64,000 bases of DNA from Pterois miles (GCA_947000775.1 CAMQGK010000058.1:3726001-3790000); one strand, 5' to 3'. Shown: positions 1-13,680, numbered from the stretch's first letter. Notes: generated by a model not told the origin, from the letters alone. Numbers and translations: made by a program.

Positions 1-1082
1 TTAAATTGTTCTTTTCAATAAATTGCCTGCTCAAAACATTTGGTCTCTTGTTCCCATTTCTTCTTTTTGCATTTTTAAACTCTACTTAGAACCTTCTTAA
101 GATACAACAGTGCAAAATGCAAATTCTTGCAATTTTTTAACTGGTCTTAAGATTTTGATCAGGAGTGTATGTTATAATTTCTTGAAAATGTATTAATGCC
201 TGTAAATGTAATAAAATTTTACACTTGACCTTATTGAAAATGTAATAAAACCCAATAATGTAATAACATTACCAGTAATGCTGTAATAATGTTGACAGAT
301 AATGTAATAATGTAAAAAAGTATGATTCTTTTCATGGAAATGTTAAGTGTACAAGTATGGAAACTGTATAATACTGTTAGTGTCATGTTAGCCTACTGAA
401 AACACTGGACATTGATTTTATGTTTGGAAATGTAAACTCTATAGGCTTATGTAAAATTTGAAATTTACAACTGATGGCAAATGGCTCGTTATCAGGCAAA
501 GAAATTAAAATCCATATCAATGGGAAATGAACCCACCCATACCCATGCTAACTGGTTGTTGTGCAAAGATTAGACCAGAGTGGATCTTAGATTAGGCATC
601 ATCAGATGACAATAACAGTCATCTCTATCAACAGTGATGCTTATTGAATTAAGTCCCTCCTTTGCCTCACCTGATCTAATGAAATTTCTGCATTCAAAAA
701 GGGTTTCAAATCCAGCCTGAAATAAAGAAAAATAATGTCCTCAATCCTTAAATACAAAGTACAAACTTTGACTTTTACTCAGTTGCACCCCATCATTATG
801 ATGGGGGATCCAATCACAGATGTTCTAGTTTTAAAGGAGGGGCCTGACCAAAAGTTTAATTTGAAGTTTAATTGAACTATAATTCCTGGGTGCTTTTTAC
901 ACCCCTGGTAATGTATTTCCTGATGAGGAAAGTTAGCATCACTTGCACTGAGAGTGGTACTGTCAAATTTCTGCGAGCACGCAGCCTAATTATTTTGGTT
1001 GTTATTACAATACCAGTCAGGACATTTTATTACATTATTGTTCCAAGTTATTACATTTTCGATCGGGTTAAGTGCAAATTGT
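1..1082. other. AT-rich DNA without recognisable gene
   Basis: Low-GC sequence with scattered TAATG/AATGTAAT words around 180-320. Open frames are short, lack splice context and show no family motif, so I call no gene. Confidence 0.6.
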
Positions 1083-1385
1083 ATTCTGGCAAAAATTGAA
1101 TCGAAGGCAACTGGACTTAGATTTGTCTCTGAAGACGTTTCGCCCCTTATCCAAGTGGCTTCATCGGTTTGAACGCTAAACCTTTACCTTAAACCTGGGT
1201 CTTACTCCACTGTTTGTCAGACTAGTGGGGACTAGTCAGACTGTAAGACCCAGGTTTACCTTAACTTAACCTTAAGACTAGTTAGACTGTAGCGTTCGAA
1301 CCGATGAAGCCACTTGGATAAGGGGCGAAACGTCTTCAGAGACAAATCTAAGTCCAGTTGCCTTCGATTCAATTTTTGCCAGAAT
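1083..1385. repeat. 96-bp near-perfect inverted repeat (possible Penelope-type sequence)
   Basis: Arms at 1083-1178 and 1290-1385 are reverse complements over 96 bp with one mismatch that I can see (T versus C near 1170). The spacer of about 110 bp contains a second small palindrome (1194-1204 with 1246-1256) and two ACTAGT words. The right arm reads CGATGA-AGCC...GGGC-GAAAC-GTC, which resembles a hammerhead ribozyme core. The same sequence occurs as a single 154-bp insertion in each unit of the downstream array (31171, 45840, 61144). Sequences of this kind are common in fish genomes; hammerhead motifs are known from Penelope-like retroelements, so that assignment is an inference. Confidence 0.6.
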
Positions 1386-1734
1386 GAATATGACCTGGAT
1401 GAATGAGAACATTCACAGACTTGCAAATTGTATTGCATTTAAGTCTTGTGTTGCATGATAAGTCCTGTGTATAAAAGTACATAAGTATTATCAGGAAACT
1501 TTGTAAAGTAAAATTACTCTTTGTAGCTGGTCAAGGTTGGGTAGTTGGTGTTAGGTAGTTTAGTCCAGTGGTTCACAAGATAAATCTGAGGGGGGTAGAA
1601 CATTAATGGGGGTAGGACAGAATAATCTGCTATGTAAATTTCTATCTTTTTCTCCTTCTTTTGTGAAATATTGATAATTTCATCTCTTCACAGTTTTTTC
1701 TTGCACTTATGCACCATCTTTCTAGCTTACCTAC

Positions 1735-1985
1735 CACTCGGAGCGCTTTACACTACGTCAGCATTAACCCATTCACAAACTCATTCATACACTGAAGGAA
1801 AGGCTTCCATTCAAGGTGCCAACCTGTCCATCAGGATCTAATCTGAATACTCAATCACACACTGGTGGCACAGCCTTCGGGAACACTTCTGGGGTTCAGT
1901 ATCTTACCCAAGGACTCTTCGACATGTGGACTTGAGGAGCTGGGGATTGACCTGCTGACCTTCTGATTGGTGGAGACCCGCACTA
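1735..1985. repeat. teleost-type interspersed repeat fragment
   Basis: The stretch contains wording typical of a repeat spread through fish genomes: 'GGTGCCAACCTG', 'CCCAAGGACTCTTCGACATG' and 'GGAGCTGGGGATTGA'. It has no coding potential. I recognise the pattern but cannot name the family. Confidence 0.45.
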
Positions 1986-4943
1986 CAGAAACAACAATGG
2001 CTATCTGATAAATGTGGTGGGGTCCCTCTGAACTGTAGTGGAGTGGGAGTCAAAACTGGCATAAATTGGAAATAATTTAGTAATAAATTAATAAGTAATA
2101 AAGTACAAGTACATAAAACTGTAGGCTACTTAAATACAGTAGTGCAGGAAATGTAGTTAGTTACTTTCCACCATTTGCTTTGAATGTCCACTATGCACCC
2201 TGACCACCTTACGGTACTTGTACTGTACATGAGTTCTTCTTAAAAAGAAAAGAAAAATATTGCTAGAAAACATAATCCAGGCAGAAACGACATGTCCATC
2301 ATCTTTAGTAATGCTTTCGAGAGTTTTGAGTCACATGTATCTTGTTTTTCCAGTCACTCAACTGCCAAGTGTCCCTCTCATTCATGATGTGAGTCTGTTT
2401 GCATTGTTTTGGTGTGAGAGTGCAACCACCTTTTCAAACAGCAGACATCCATGTTGTTTTTTACAGTACTGCTATGTTGTTGCTCATTTATTCAGGAGCT
2501 TAATAGCCAGTTACATATTTTTATGGTCCCCAGGCTTCAAGAATGTAACATCACTGGATCTAGTAGGACTGCAGCCAGCCTCAGGTATCATGGAATGACC
2601 AGATCACATAGCACTAACTAAATCAAACTGAATCCTTGGTGATTTACTGTTAATCTAGCATTCCTCTGTGAGCAGTGCTGGTCATTCATTTGCTGAGTGC
2701 ACATGGTGTTTAGATTTTGCAGGGAAAGATAAAACTCAGTGTTGACATTATGTAGTTGCATGTGAGGCTGTAAAACGGTGGCATCCAGGCGGGATGTTTG
2801 GAGTGATGCCTGAGGTTTGATTGGTATCAATGTTGTAAACATCACAGAAGGAGCCACTCAGTGTTAGCCTCAACAAAGAAAGTTCATTTTGGCCATTTCC
2901 CTATTACTCATAATCAGAAAGTCTGTGATGTTGATTTGGACATTATCCATCTGGCCATCATCTGCTGACTTGGATGACGTCAAAAACCTTTTATCAGATA
3001 GAATTCTCACACTATACATGGCCAAGTTGACAATTTGCAATGGAATGCATCCCCTCTCAGCTTTGGAAGAAATGGCTTCCTTCCTTCTTTACTTTATACT
3101 TCCTTTCTCATTAGTACCGTACATGCCTTATGGTTGTTTTACTTTCCTTCTGCATACCATGGTGGCTTTTTTTCACATCTCTGAGTTAAATCAATTATAC
3201 CTCTTTACTTAATTCTAAAATAATTTGCCTTTCGCAAAATACTGGGATTTCAAAGGACTGTTTCTAAGGAACCCTGCAGGAATTTAGCTGTTTATATTCA
3301 ATGATAACATTGAAAATTAAAAAAAACATTCAAAGTTTTAGGACTTCACAGAAAGTCTGCATCCTGGAACATTTACAAAGCTCTTAGTCACACTGCGCAG
3401 CATAAAAGACTACAATGACTCAAAGTCTTTTAAGTGAATAACAGATTAGCAGACCACAGTCATGGCGTGTAGTATAATCTGTGATACAAACAACAGATTA
3501 ACCGTCTCCCCACTGAGTCTCCATCTATAGTGCAGGTTGTCAGATACGTTCGGTGAGCACAGGTTCCAGTTTTGGTCTCTATACAGATACAATAGTAACA
3601 AAGGTGTAAGCATGGTGAAGGATGGCAATGCATGCCGAAGCAGCGAGCAGTAGCCTCTGTTTTTAATTGTTATTTTCTTGTCTTTATTACTGAAGCACGT
3701 ATTAGGGGAGACTAGGGACATCTGTAACCTTTCTTGCAATTTTCCCAATAAATCAAAAAATATGTACACTGGAATAGCCAATTAACTATATTATAAACTT
3801 CACTGTGTCAAGTCCTGAAACAATGTTACCATCCCCGTATACAGGGACAGCTGTAATGTGTCAAATGTACATGGGGGCTTGATAGTTCACACTGATGGAA
3901 TCATTTCCATCTGTGCGGTCCAGTGGCGCACTGGCCATCAGGCATGGGCTGGTGGTCCACCACGCTGTCAAAAAATCCATGAAGCGTTTACCGTCCGTCT
4001 GGCCTGGTCTGTCTGTCTAGCGGCCCTCTCAGTGTGTCTGTCATTCAGGGTGTGCATGAGAACATGCTGCACGTGTGCCCTGGGACTGGGCTCACTAGCC
4101 AATCACAGCCAAGATAGTTCAGCTGTGCTTAGGTTTAACATAGGCTCTGCCATTGCCTATCCCGGTGCTTCTCTTGCAGCTGTAAAACAGTGATGTTTCA
4201 TTTCACTATCAGAACTAATTAATTTGATCCAAAAATGTTGGATGGAAAAGTCTAGAAGAGCTGCACGATTACATTGTTTTAACTGGAAGTTAGCTGGCCA
4301 ACAAGAAGTGACGTACATGCTGCGCAATAACCATTACCGACCCAACCCAGGCACTCCCCTATTAGCATGCAACTGATTATCATTAACTTTGCATGTAATC
4401 TAGTTTATGCAGGCTTTTAGGTTTTTAAAATACAAATGACAGTACTTGGTTCAGTTGTAACCACCCCATCTCACCAGCCATGTTTTCCCCCACCTGAACT
4501 AGCATGACTGCTTGTTTGACATGTTAATCATTTCTATTTTTAGCTTACAAAACAATTATTCTAATGCTGTGTTTTTACCAATTACCTAAACCTAAACCAA
4601 AACATCAGTCAATATGGAGAGAACTCATTGTGAAGTTTATAAATGACACCACCACCACTGAACTGACTGAATTAGAAACAACGATGAGACTTCATAAGGT
4701 GAGGAAATTAACAGTCTTGCAGGGTGGAGCTCAGAGAACAACCCGCTGCTCAGATTTTTGGTAATGTCTGAATTTAGATCTATAAAATCATGCATAACAT
4801 AGAATTGAATTTTAAATACACTAGTGCCATATACAGGTTTTATGTTATACTGATTCAGTCCATTATTTTATTGCTATACAATACATACTATTTTATGCAG
4901 CTTTTTACCATTACTTAACACTATGCAGATCCTTAATTTTGAA

Positions 4944-4948
<5 letters not shown>
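1986..4948. other. intergenic DNA, nothing recognised
   Basis: No exon chain, RNA gene or clear repeat was recognised. Open frames of about 110 residues at 2260, 2889, 3446 and 3858 have no recognisable domain and ordinary non-coding composition. Confidence 0.5.

Positions 4949-5026
<78 letters not shown>
4949..5026. repeat. compound (CT)n(CA)n microsatellite
   Basis: About 18 CT dinucleotides are followed directly by about 21 CA dinucleotides, uninterrupted. A polymorphic compound microsatellite is expected. Confidence 0.97.
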
Positions 5027-5028
<2 letters not shown>

Positions 5029-8000
5029 TACAAGCTCTCTCAGCTCATAAGAGGCGGCAAAGACTGACATCTGTTTGATTTTAGGTTTGGGAGTCTACAC
5101 ATTTCCTTTTAGTCTGATTTTTACATGCTTTTGGAGGTACTGTTGTCTCAGCAGCAGGTGTATAAACACTGGATAAAATTCCAAAAATACTTCGGACATT
5201 GGTTTGCAGATATCAGCATATCATACTTGTGGAGCTACTCATTCTAAGTGTAAAAATAGCCAACTCATAACCAGTTTGAAGAGAGTTGTCACATGGCCAT
5301 TGTCGAGAATTGCCTACAGCTGCCTCCACACCAACGGTTACCAAGGAAACTGTGTATTATGCTTACTAGCTTAGCAGTTTCCTCTTGACTTGTTACTTTG
5401 ACAACAGGAATGTCAATTAGCTCTGCTCGCAAAGAGAAAGTTTGACCAGCCTTTGTTTGCCCATCTCACTTCTTGTAAGGGTGATTGGAGCTGCTATAAC
5501 TAAAAGCAGTAACAGCTGCTATAAATCAACATGGTTTCTCATTAACAGTTCAACTGCCCCCTTTAGACATGCATTCCAGCCTGATGCTATAACATGTCTC
5601 CTTATGTTTAATGTGTTTCCTGCATCCATGCCTTATGTCCTTATCTGCAATCTGACAATGGTTTTTAAATTTCGAAACTTGATTTGTTTCATATTTCATA
5701 GAATGTATGGCTTTGTCTTCATCTGTTCTGTCCATTTCGTTTCTTTAGTGTACTCAGGATGGAGTCAGGCTTTCTTAGGTGCGATTTTTATTGGTCAAAT
5801 AGTTCAATCTGCCTATTTGTAAAAGAAAGGAATATATTTATAAAGGAAATTCCAGAGAAAATGCAGTCACAATATGCTACTAACACATTTACATACATCT
5901 AAAATTTCTGCAGAACCCAAAATGTAGGCAGACATTTATCAAACGCAGACCTTTAAAACCACAGGGGGAATACTTCTCAGTAGATTTATGAAACACAGAT
6001 GAGAGCTCAGCTGTCTCAGTCCATTGTGATACAGATACTCACCCAAACCTAAAGAATTTAAACCACTTTGGTACTTGACATGCCATTCTCCTTAATAAGA
6101 TTACATTCCTTTGTCAAATTGCCTTTCATGGCTTGTCATTCACCATTGGCTGCAGTACCAAAGCATGCTGAGTCCACAGGTGGGCGATGGATAAACCATA
6201 CGAGCGTGCTATGAGATGGTCAGCAGATATTGAGACTTCTGGTCTGAGACTCCTATTTCCTGTATTGAGAGTAGTGTGGTGTGGAGGTCACGGTCAAGGA
6301 TGAGCATGCAGTGCTTGTAATGCAAGTTAGTGGAGTTTACTTTCTGTTACACACCAGCAATAATGTCCCCCTTTTTTTAACCATAACTACAACCTTTCCT
6401 GGCCTTAGGTGTTTTATCCAGCTAACCTTAAACATACTTTAACCATATTATTTATTATTATTATTATTTATTTTTTATTATTTCAACCATTCCATAGTTT
6501 CCATGTAGATATTGTGGAAAAAATGTCAGGCCCTGGAATATTAGAAGAATTTAGCACTGACTGTAATCCAGCATCTTGTAGACCAATCCAATATCAATGT
6601 TCAGTCTGGCGATAGGACTGAAACCAGGGGGGAAGGGTGTCTCATATTTTGGCTCACAGACAGTGTGATAGTAGTGTAGTGTAGTGATAGCTAAATGAAA
6701 ACTCTGGTTTCAGTCTTACGAAAGAGAACTGCCACACTACAGATTTGAGTTGTTCAGCTTGTGTGGAATCTGGAGGTTTCAGCTGTTCCCTGGAGAACTG
6801 GATGTTCTTTTAGACATTTTTACACATTTCTGGACCAAAGAAGATTTTATAATATGAGCTTGACAGTGAATAATTATACATGTTTACTCATCATTTTATC
6901 ATTTATCGCATAAATGTGCTGCCTATTGTATAATGCTCGGCAGTGAACAAACATGGAATAACAAGGACTAATGTGTATTATCCATTTGCTAAAAACCTGA
7001 ATGTGCTGGAAGTTCATTAATTTATGAGAAGTTTTTGTCTTATACTTGTTATTCCCCAAACAATGAGGGGAAACAATCACTTTTACAGAATGATCTGACA
7101 AGAAGAATCACTTCACCAAACCTCCTCAGATGGGTAGTGTTTCCTTGTTTATTAAACTCATTTATTTTTCATAGAGCATAAAAGATGATAATTAATTGAC
7201 GCATTGATTACACATACTTATCCCAAGAAAGCAGAACAAGATATATAGTCATTCTCTCTAACAGCATTCAGCCCAGACTTTAGCCAATGTAAAGTGTTAC
7301 AGGTCATGTCAGACCTCATAAAGTGATTCAGAGGTTTAACAGACATATTAAGGTGCACGTTTACTGACCGAGGTTCATGACCAGAAGTGGCTCCTGAGCC
7401 TGATGTTCAATCATTTTCATCAGGGAGAAAATAACCAGATACTGTTTTTCACTCACTTTCATCACCTAAGGGTATAAAGACCTGTTGTGTTGCCAGGTTT
7501 GTGCTCTGCCATAATTGTGAACCAGATTCAGCTGACTAGTGGTTGTACTGACTAACAAGATAGCTTAGAACCTGTTAAAAGGCATCATTTTTACTGGGGG
7601 TAAGAACGCCCTGGTAGCCAACAGCTCATGACAGAAAACAGCAATGTCTCTAGGCTACATGTCTGCCTATTCACTACTGTCCAAAAATTAAACTGTAAAT
7701 GATTTGGATCTTTTTTGTTTTGGAAACAGTGGACTTCTGATAAGGTATGTCCACCATAACAGTCCAAGTAATGATAGAAATGGCAAATGGCACCAGTTAG
7801 TAATAACCAGTCATGTCATCATCACCAGAATAGGCAGCATTTCCTGTAACCTTATAAACATCAGTGTTATATAACAGAGAGTGGCAGCACAATACATCAC
7901 TGGTCTGTCATTTCTTAGAAATTTCCTAGAAAGTGCTCTGGAAATAACTATGTAATTTGGTCTAATTGTGTTCATTTAATACACTTCCAGTTACTTAATT

Positions 8001-10342
8001 GCAATTAATTGCCAGCTTCATTGAGTCTTTTTAGTCAGAAAACAGGTAGTCAGCTGAATATGCAAACATATACAATATACACAAGTAAGAGCCACCAAAC
8101 GTTTTGTACAGTAAGTCTTTCTAACCTTCTCAGTGTTATTTTCACTTGTGTATTGTATGCATGCATTTTAAATCATGTTTGTTGATACTGTGTCCCTGCC
8201 ATTAGTCCTCATCTTTGTTTTGTATTGTTTATAACGCTGCAAGTGTGCTGAAGTCAAAAAATATTTTTACACCAAACGGACAACAGAGTTACAAACTAAC
8301 TAACATGTAAAATATAGGCAAGCAAATTTACAGATGAATTTGACCCTTGACCTTTATTACTACACATACAGTATTTTTATTGTATTATTTTACAATAGTA
8401 ACAAGACAGTTCACATTAATACATAATGAGTGTTTATGGTACTTTCTTCTGGAGTGGCTCTTAACTTGAACCAAAATATAATATACAAAAGTTGGAACTC
8501 AGTATTACTGATGAAATGCTACATACAAGTTCGAGGACCCAATCAAACCAGCATGTTGATGAAACCTATCAATGAAAAGTATATAAATCTGGTAATAGTT
8601 GTATCACATGGGTCAAGCATTACATAAGTGAATCATAAGAATCTCAAAAAAACAAAATGGTAAATAAATACAGAGCTGTTTGTAAATAAATTTCTGGGAC
8701 AGTCTGAGCCATTTCCTGTATTTATACAAGAAAATGGAAACAAACTGGACCATGAAGGAAAGTCTGCTGCAGATAGAGAAGGTATCTATTGAGAAAACAT
8801 GTAATCCCAGGCCATTTAGAATTACATTAACAAGTGCAAACAAAGAAGATGAGTGGAAATAGGTTGCATAAAATTATATCAACTTTACTCTCATCATTTG
8901 TACCCCGGAGTAAAACAAAAACAAGAGGCGTAACATCCTGTCAAAAGTACGTTTGGTGATAGCAGCTCATAAGAAAGCAGCTGCTACAACTAGTGAGCTG
9001 AAACTATTATTAGGCCTATACATTATATATTATATGTAGCCTACTATACATATTGCTTCGGGTCACGTCTTGACCAATGTTATATTGTGCAAGCTTTCCA
9101 GAACATTCTTCCTGTCTTCTTGAAGTTGCATACTTGTCTCAGTCTATGTAGGACTGCTTACATGTAATGTTTTTTTCAGACAGGAAATTCTGAAACAGAT
9201 GCATCGCAGTAAGTAGCATTTGGGGCAGCATATCAAGCCAAAAACGGTCATTAGCCTCTGAACAAGCCGGGTTTGGTTTCTGTTGAAGTAAATGTAATGT
9301 GGGGCCTACATATACAACTGATGACCAGTGTCTCAGTGTATTAAGGGTTGCTATGGACACATGCAGAGCTGTATCAGCAGTATCTATGCAGCGTGAGTGG
9401 GCTGTGTTGGTCAAGTGCAGTTTCAGAGAGCTGGCAGCGCTTCACTAGTTTTGGGCAGCTTCCTAATGACAGATTTGCCACCAGGGATGATGAACAGGTG
9501 GTAATAAGGGGAGGATATGGATCAGTTAGGGATAAGGGAGATGCAGAAAGGTATAGTTTGAGTAAAAAGCTGAAAGATTGAATGAGTTGATCAAATTACA
9601 GCTGCTGTAAAGAGGATGCAGCTGCTAAATAGGGAGAATGAATCTATGTGCATGTTGGCAGCTTCGGGCCTCTATTCCTCAAACTGCTAACAGTTAAAAT
9701 TTGGACTGAAGTGAAAAAAAAAGAAAAATTATGTAATAAAGAAATTTTAAACAGTAAGGTCCTGGCCTCTACAAGGCCACATACTGTGGAATGCTGCAAT
9801 GGTGAGTAAGTGTACCATTCTCTAGTTTATGCTGCCCTCTATTGGCTAAACGATATGCAGGATGAATATGGAAATCCAATAATCCAATAATCACAATTTA
9901 GAGCAAAAGGCACCCTTTGATCCAGCAGTAGAGTATATTCATATGACCATACACGCAAGCGTGCCTTGTGCTGCCTCATGGTCTCCAGTGCTGGCTTTAA
10001 ACATTGCTTACTGTTAGCTGAAAAAAAAAATGGTATTTTAGCAATAACCACACTGAATAACAATTTAAGCACATTAAAAGCAATACAGTTTCATGCAGAC
10101 ATATGCAGTACATGTCCACAAACAAAACAAAAACACCACCAATCTTAGAGCAAGATGGTTCAAGTTCATTACTGCCACTGCTGGGAGTGATATGTTCGTG
10201 GCAGAAATGGGGATACAGTAGTTATCTTTCAGATCTCTTAACTAATAATGTTCTTAGATTTAAAGGTGCAGTGTATAAAAGGTAGCAAAATACTCCAAAC
10301 AAATAAGGAGCAGCATTTCACACATTTCACATGTATTTAGTG
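5027..10342. other. intergenic DNA, nothing recognised
   Basis: AT-rich sequence with a short ATT-rich run near 6448-6482 and a GTAGT-rich run near 6665-6690. The longest open frame (5442-5822) is rich in hydrophobic residues but lacks a family motif, codon bias or a splice-site chain. No gene is called. Confidence 0.5.
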
Positions 10343-10660
10343 CAGGCGCGGTGGCCAAGTGGTAAAGCGTCGGTCTTGTAACCCGAAGATCGCGGGTTCG
10401 AACCTCCGTACCTCAGTCTGTAGGGAGTTGGCTTGACCATGGGACTAGCTGGAGAGGTGCCTATTTACCTATTGAGCCCCGGGGGCACTTGTCAGGAGTA
10501 GCCCCCTCACTCTGACATCTCTCCATTAATGCATGTATATAGGTTCTGTTTGTGCATGTATGTATTTCAGGTCTGTGTGTACTGTGTGAAAATTAACAAC
10601 AGAGTGTAAAAATTGAATTTCCCTCCAGGGATTAATAAAGGTTCATCTTTTCTTCTTCAC
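10343..10660 (+). mobile_element. SINE with a distinct tRNA-like head
   Basis: The first ~65 bases look like a tRNA: an A-box 'TGGCCAAGTGG' (about 10353), an anticodon-type loop CTTGTAA (UGU, threonine-like) and a B-box 'GGTTCGAAC' near 10395. This head is followed by the body seen in the other SINEs of this window, starting at 'CTCAGTCTGTAGGGAGTTGG' and running through 'AGCTGGAGAGGTGCC' and 'CTCTCCATTAATGCATGTAT' to the tail 'GGGATTAATAAAGG' and CTT-type repeats. The body belongs to a tRNA-derived SINE whose own 5' half-tRNA is different (compare 18657-19005). It is probably a composite formed by adding or swapping a head. Confidence 0.75.
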
Positions 10661-11751
10661 CTCTCCGGCTGTGTCTATACAATCCAGTACACTCAAGTAC
10701 AGTCATCTGTTAAATTAAAAAAAAAAAAATACAAAAAGCCAGCTACAACTATCTCACTTAGCGGTTAGCTGTAGCAACTCACATTCAGCCAATGCCAATC
10801 CCAGCACCAGGTGTAACAGCAGTCTGACGCTGGGACTAAGCTGTGTAACAGCAGCAATAGAAAGTTCGCTGATCCGATGGGGAGTCGGGGTGGTCAGACC
10901 TCCGGAGCTGGGGTTGGTGCTGGCTGACTGCAACAACTAATCACTAACTGGTAATTTAAGGTTTGTCCCCCAGAGCCACTGCTCGCCCTCCTTCCAGCAA
11001 AGTAGTCTCCTGATGCATGAGTCAACAAGGAGATGAAATGTTTGAAGAGCATGTTTTCCAGCCTGGCTTTGTTAGGTGTCTCTCCTTGTTGGAAACATGA
11101 CCACATAGTAGAAAGTGCCTGGGAAATGTCAACACTCCCCTGTCTGTACTTGACAGGATACCAGTAAACAGTAAATTTTGTTCAAACAGTTACCATGACC
11201 CTTTTATTCTCAGCAGGCATCAAGATGCTGTGAACTTTACCTAGAGTCAGGACACCCTAATGGTTCAGGGAAATGGTCTCTCTACAAAAGATTTGCTGGT
11301 AATTGCACAGCGGCTTGTCTGGGAGAAAGGCTGATCTGGATTCTAATTTACGAGCAAGTGCTCAGAACAAATGCATGGGCAATATGAGAAGAGCTGATGT
11401 ACGACAACAAAGCAGTACTACAACAGGACAATGACATTTACCACTGAAATGTCTCTACCCCACCCCCCACCCCCCATACTGAGTCAATGTGGGCAGAGTC
11501 GGCACTCATACGCATCATAAAAACAAACACAGAGTTTAAGTTAAAAAGAATATCAATGAAATACAATTTTAAATACAATTTGAAAACTATGTGAGCACCA
11601 CTTTCAAAAATACAATATTAACTTTGTATCACAACCATGTAATAACTTCACAGCAAATAAGGACCTGACTGTCTTAAATGAGCCTAACAAACTGGATTAA
11701 GGATTGAACTGTTTCCTAACGAACACTCAGCATTGAGGAGATCAAATTAGT
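10661..11751. other. intergenic DNA, nothing recognised
   Basis: Contains a poly-A stretch near 10717 and a C-rich run near 11459-11474. No exon or repeat family was recognised. Confidence 0.5.
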
Positions 11752-12540
11752 GTTTTTCAGTTGCTAACACACTAAAATGATATAAAGTACAGTTATTGAA
11801 ACTGACACTCGAGGCCCAAACCTCAGCCCAAATCTGCACAACTATGAGCACATTCTCAGCCTCACGCTTTTTGCAAAACACTACACACAAATGTCTGACA
11901 TAATGTCACTTCTTTGCCATTTCAAGGCACTTCAGTGCTTAATTGTAAACTCACCAATAAGGCATAAACACTATAAAACAGGTGTTTATGTACTATTATC
12001 CTATTCAGGATATGTTCAAAATACATTCTGTTCTGATTTTCAGTGCAAAATGCAGCCTTTAGAAATGCATGGATGTACTGATGTGGAGAGAATTGAATAT
12101 TTTCATCAATGTGTAGCAGGTCTTGTGTGTTTTATTTGGCATTATATTCATGCACTTGACTCTGATAATAGCTGGAAAAAAATCAAACCCAGACTATGTC
12201 ATTAGAAATGTGTATAAGTTAACAGAGTGAAAAAATTGAATTTCCCCTAGCGGGACTAATAAAGGACTATCTTCTTCTTCTTCTTCTAGAAATGTTAAAT
12301 GTATTTTTAGCACAGCTGTGTGTAATAAACAGAATCAGATCCTATGAACCATATGTGTGCCATAAGGTGCCAAAATTGGGTTTTTGTAACTTTTTTTTAT
12401 AGTTTCCAATGAAGTGTTTCCTGTTGCAAAAAGATCTGAGTTGTTCTGCTACTGTGTGCGTGGTTGTGTGAAAAATGTGTAGTGTTTTGTAAAAATTAGC
12501 CCTTTTTTTCAAAATTGTGCTTGAACAATTGAAAAAACAA
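11752..12540. mobile_element. MITE-like element with nested inverted repeats
   Basis: Left end 'GTGTTTTTCAGTTGCTAAC' (about 11752) is the imperfect inverse of 'GCTTGAACAATTGAAAAAAC' near 12520-12539. Further inside, 'GCAAAACACTACACAC' (about 11871) is the inverse of 'TGTGTAGTGTTTTGT' (about 12475). The ~790-bp span lacks a transposase, so a non-autonomous DNA transposon is likely; the superfamily is not resolved. A SINE tail sits inside it. Confidence 0.5.
12205..12287 (+). mobile_element. SINE 3' tail fragment
   Basis: 'TTGAATTTCCCCTAGCGGGA' followed by ACTAATAAAGGACTATCTT and CTTCTT repeats matches the tail of the other SINEs here. Only the 3' part is present, a 5' truncation typical of retrotransposition. 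Confidence 0.75.
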
Positions 12541-13680
12541 AAAAAAAAAAAAAACAGTAAATTGGTTCAAGAGCTGACTTTGGAACACAGAGCAGTGGAT
12601 TTAAGTCCTGAGTAAGTAATGTGAACATATGTATGATAAGTGAAGCTGAAAATTAACGTGTAGCTGCATAAAATGTAACATACTATTGAACAGTTTTGAA
12701 GTATTGAACATGACCCCAGTCAGGTCATTTATTTCATTTCAAGAAAAGTTGCTAATTAGCACTTTTTTGAAGCCAAAGTTCTAACAGCGTCCCTCTGGTG
12801 ACAAACCATTTAAACATCCTCAGACTGGCTGTCTGCCTCTCTTGTGCCATATTTTTATTAACAGATTTTCACACAATCACCTTTATTATAATGCTATGCA
12901 TTGAAAAGTATACTGTACAGTATGTTGATAGTTTAATTATGCAGTAAGCGCAGCTCATCACGATGGCCAAATGTGAAGACATTGATATGAACTGCAGATT
13001 GTTCACAGTAAATAAAAACCTTTGGGAGGGAACTGATTGATTGTCACCCTGGTTCAACCTGAGCTGAAGTTAAGTTAAGTTAGTTTTCAGAGAATGTTTG
13101 CTTGTTTTAGTTTAGTTTACATTTCTACATACTTAATTTAACAGTAGTATTGTGTTAAGGCCGGGTCTAATGTCTCTGACATATGTAGCTGCATATACAT
13201 ATAAAATACATGGTTAGAGACCTGTGAAGGAAGGAAGTTGCGGCATAGCGCCATCATTTGGAAGGTCTTTTTAGTAACTAAAAAACTAAAAGTGAAATGA
13301 ATTTGCATTGATTTTTATTTTATCTTTATTAGTTTTTTCGCCAGGAAATATGGTTTCGCCTTAAAGGATAAAATTCTTTTTAGTTTCAGTTTACTAACAA
13401 TATTTTCCACTGTTTTTGTTTCAGTTTTAGTTTACTTTAATAACCTTGGGTCATGCCAGTAAAAATAAGGAAATGTTTTTTAAAAAAATAACTTTCCGGA
13501 AGTACAGTAAGGCTGGTTTCACTAGCAATCTTGTTTTTTGAACGTCTGGAGGCTTTTAAGCTGCCGTCTTGGTCAGTTCTCCCTTGCAATAGACCTTAAT
13601 GTGACACACATGGTTAAATAAAAAGAATAAAAAATATTTCAGACTTATACATAGACCTGGACTGTGTCGATATGACTGCA
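12541..13680. other. intergenic DNA with poly-A and minor repeat remnants
   Basis: Begins with a poly-A run (12540-12554). Around 13555-13625 the phrase 'TCTTGGTCAGTTCTCCCTTG' and the following GGTTAAATAAAAAG resemble a common fish repeat. No gene is visible. Confidence 0.45.

Noticed and set aside
10343..10410. Genuine tRNA-Thr gene
   Set aside because: The acceptor stem does not pair well, the anticodon stem has a mismatch, there is no terminator directly after it, and it runs straight into a SINE body.
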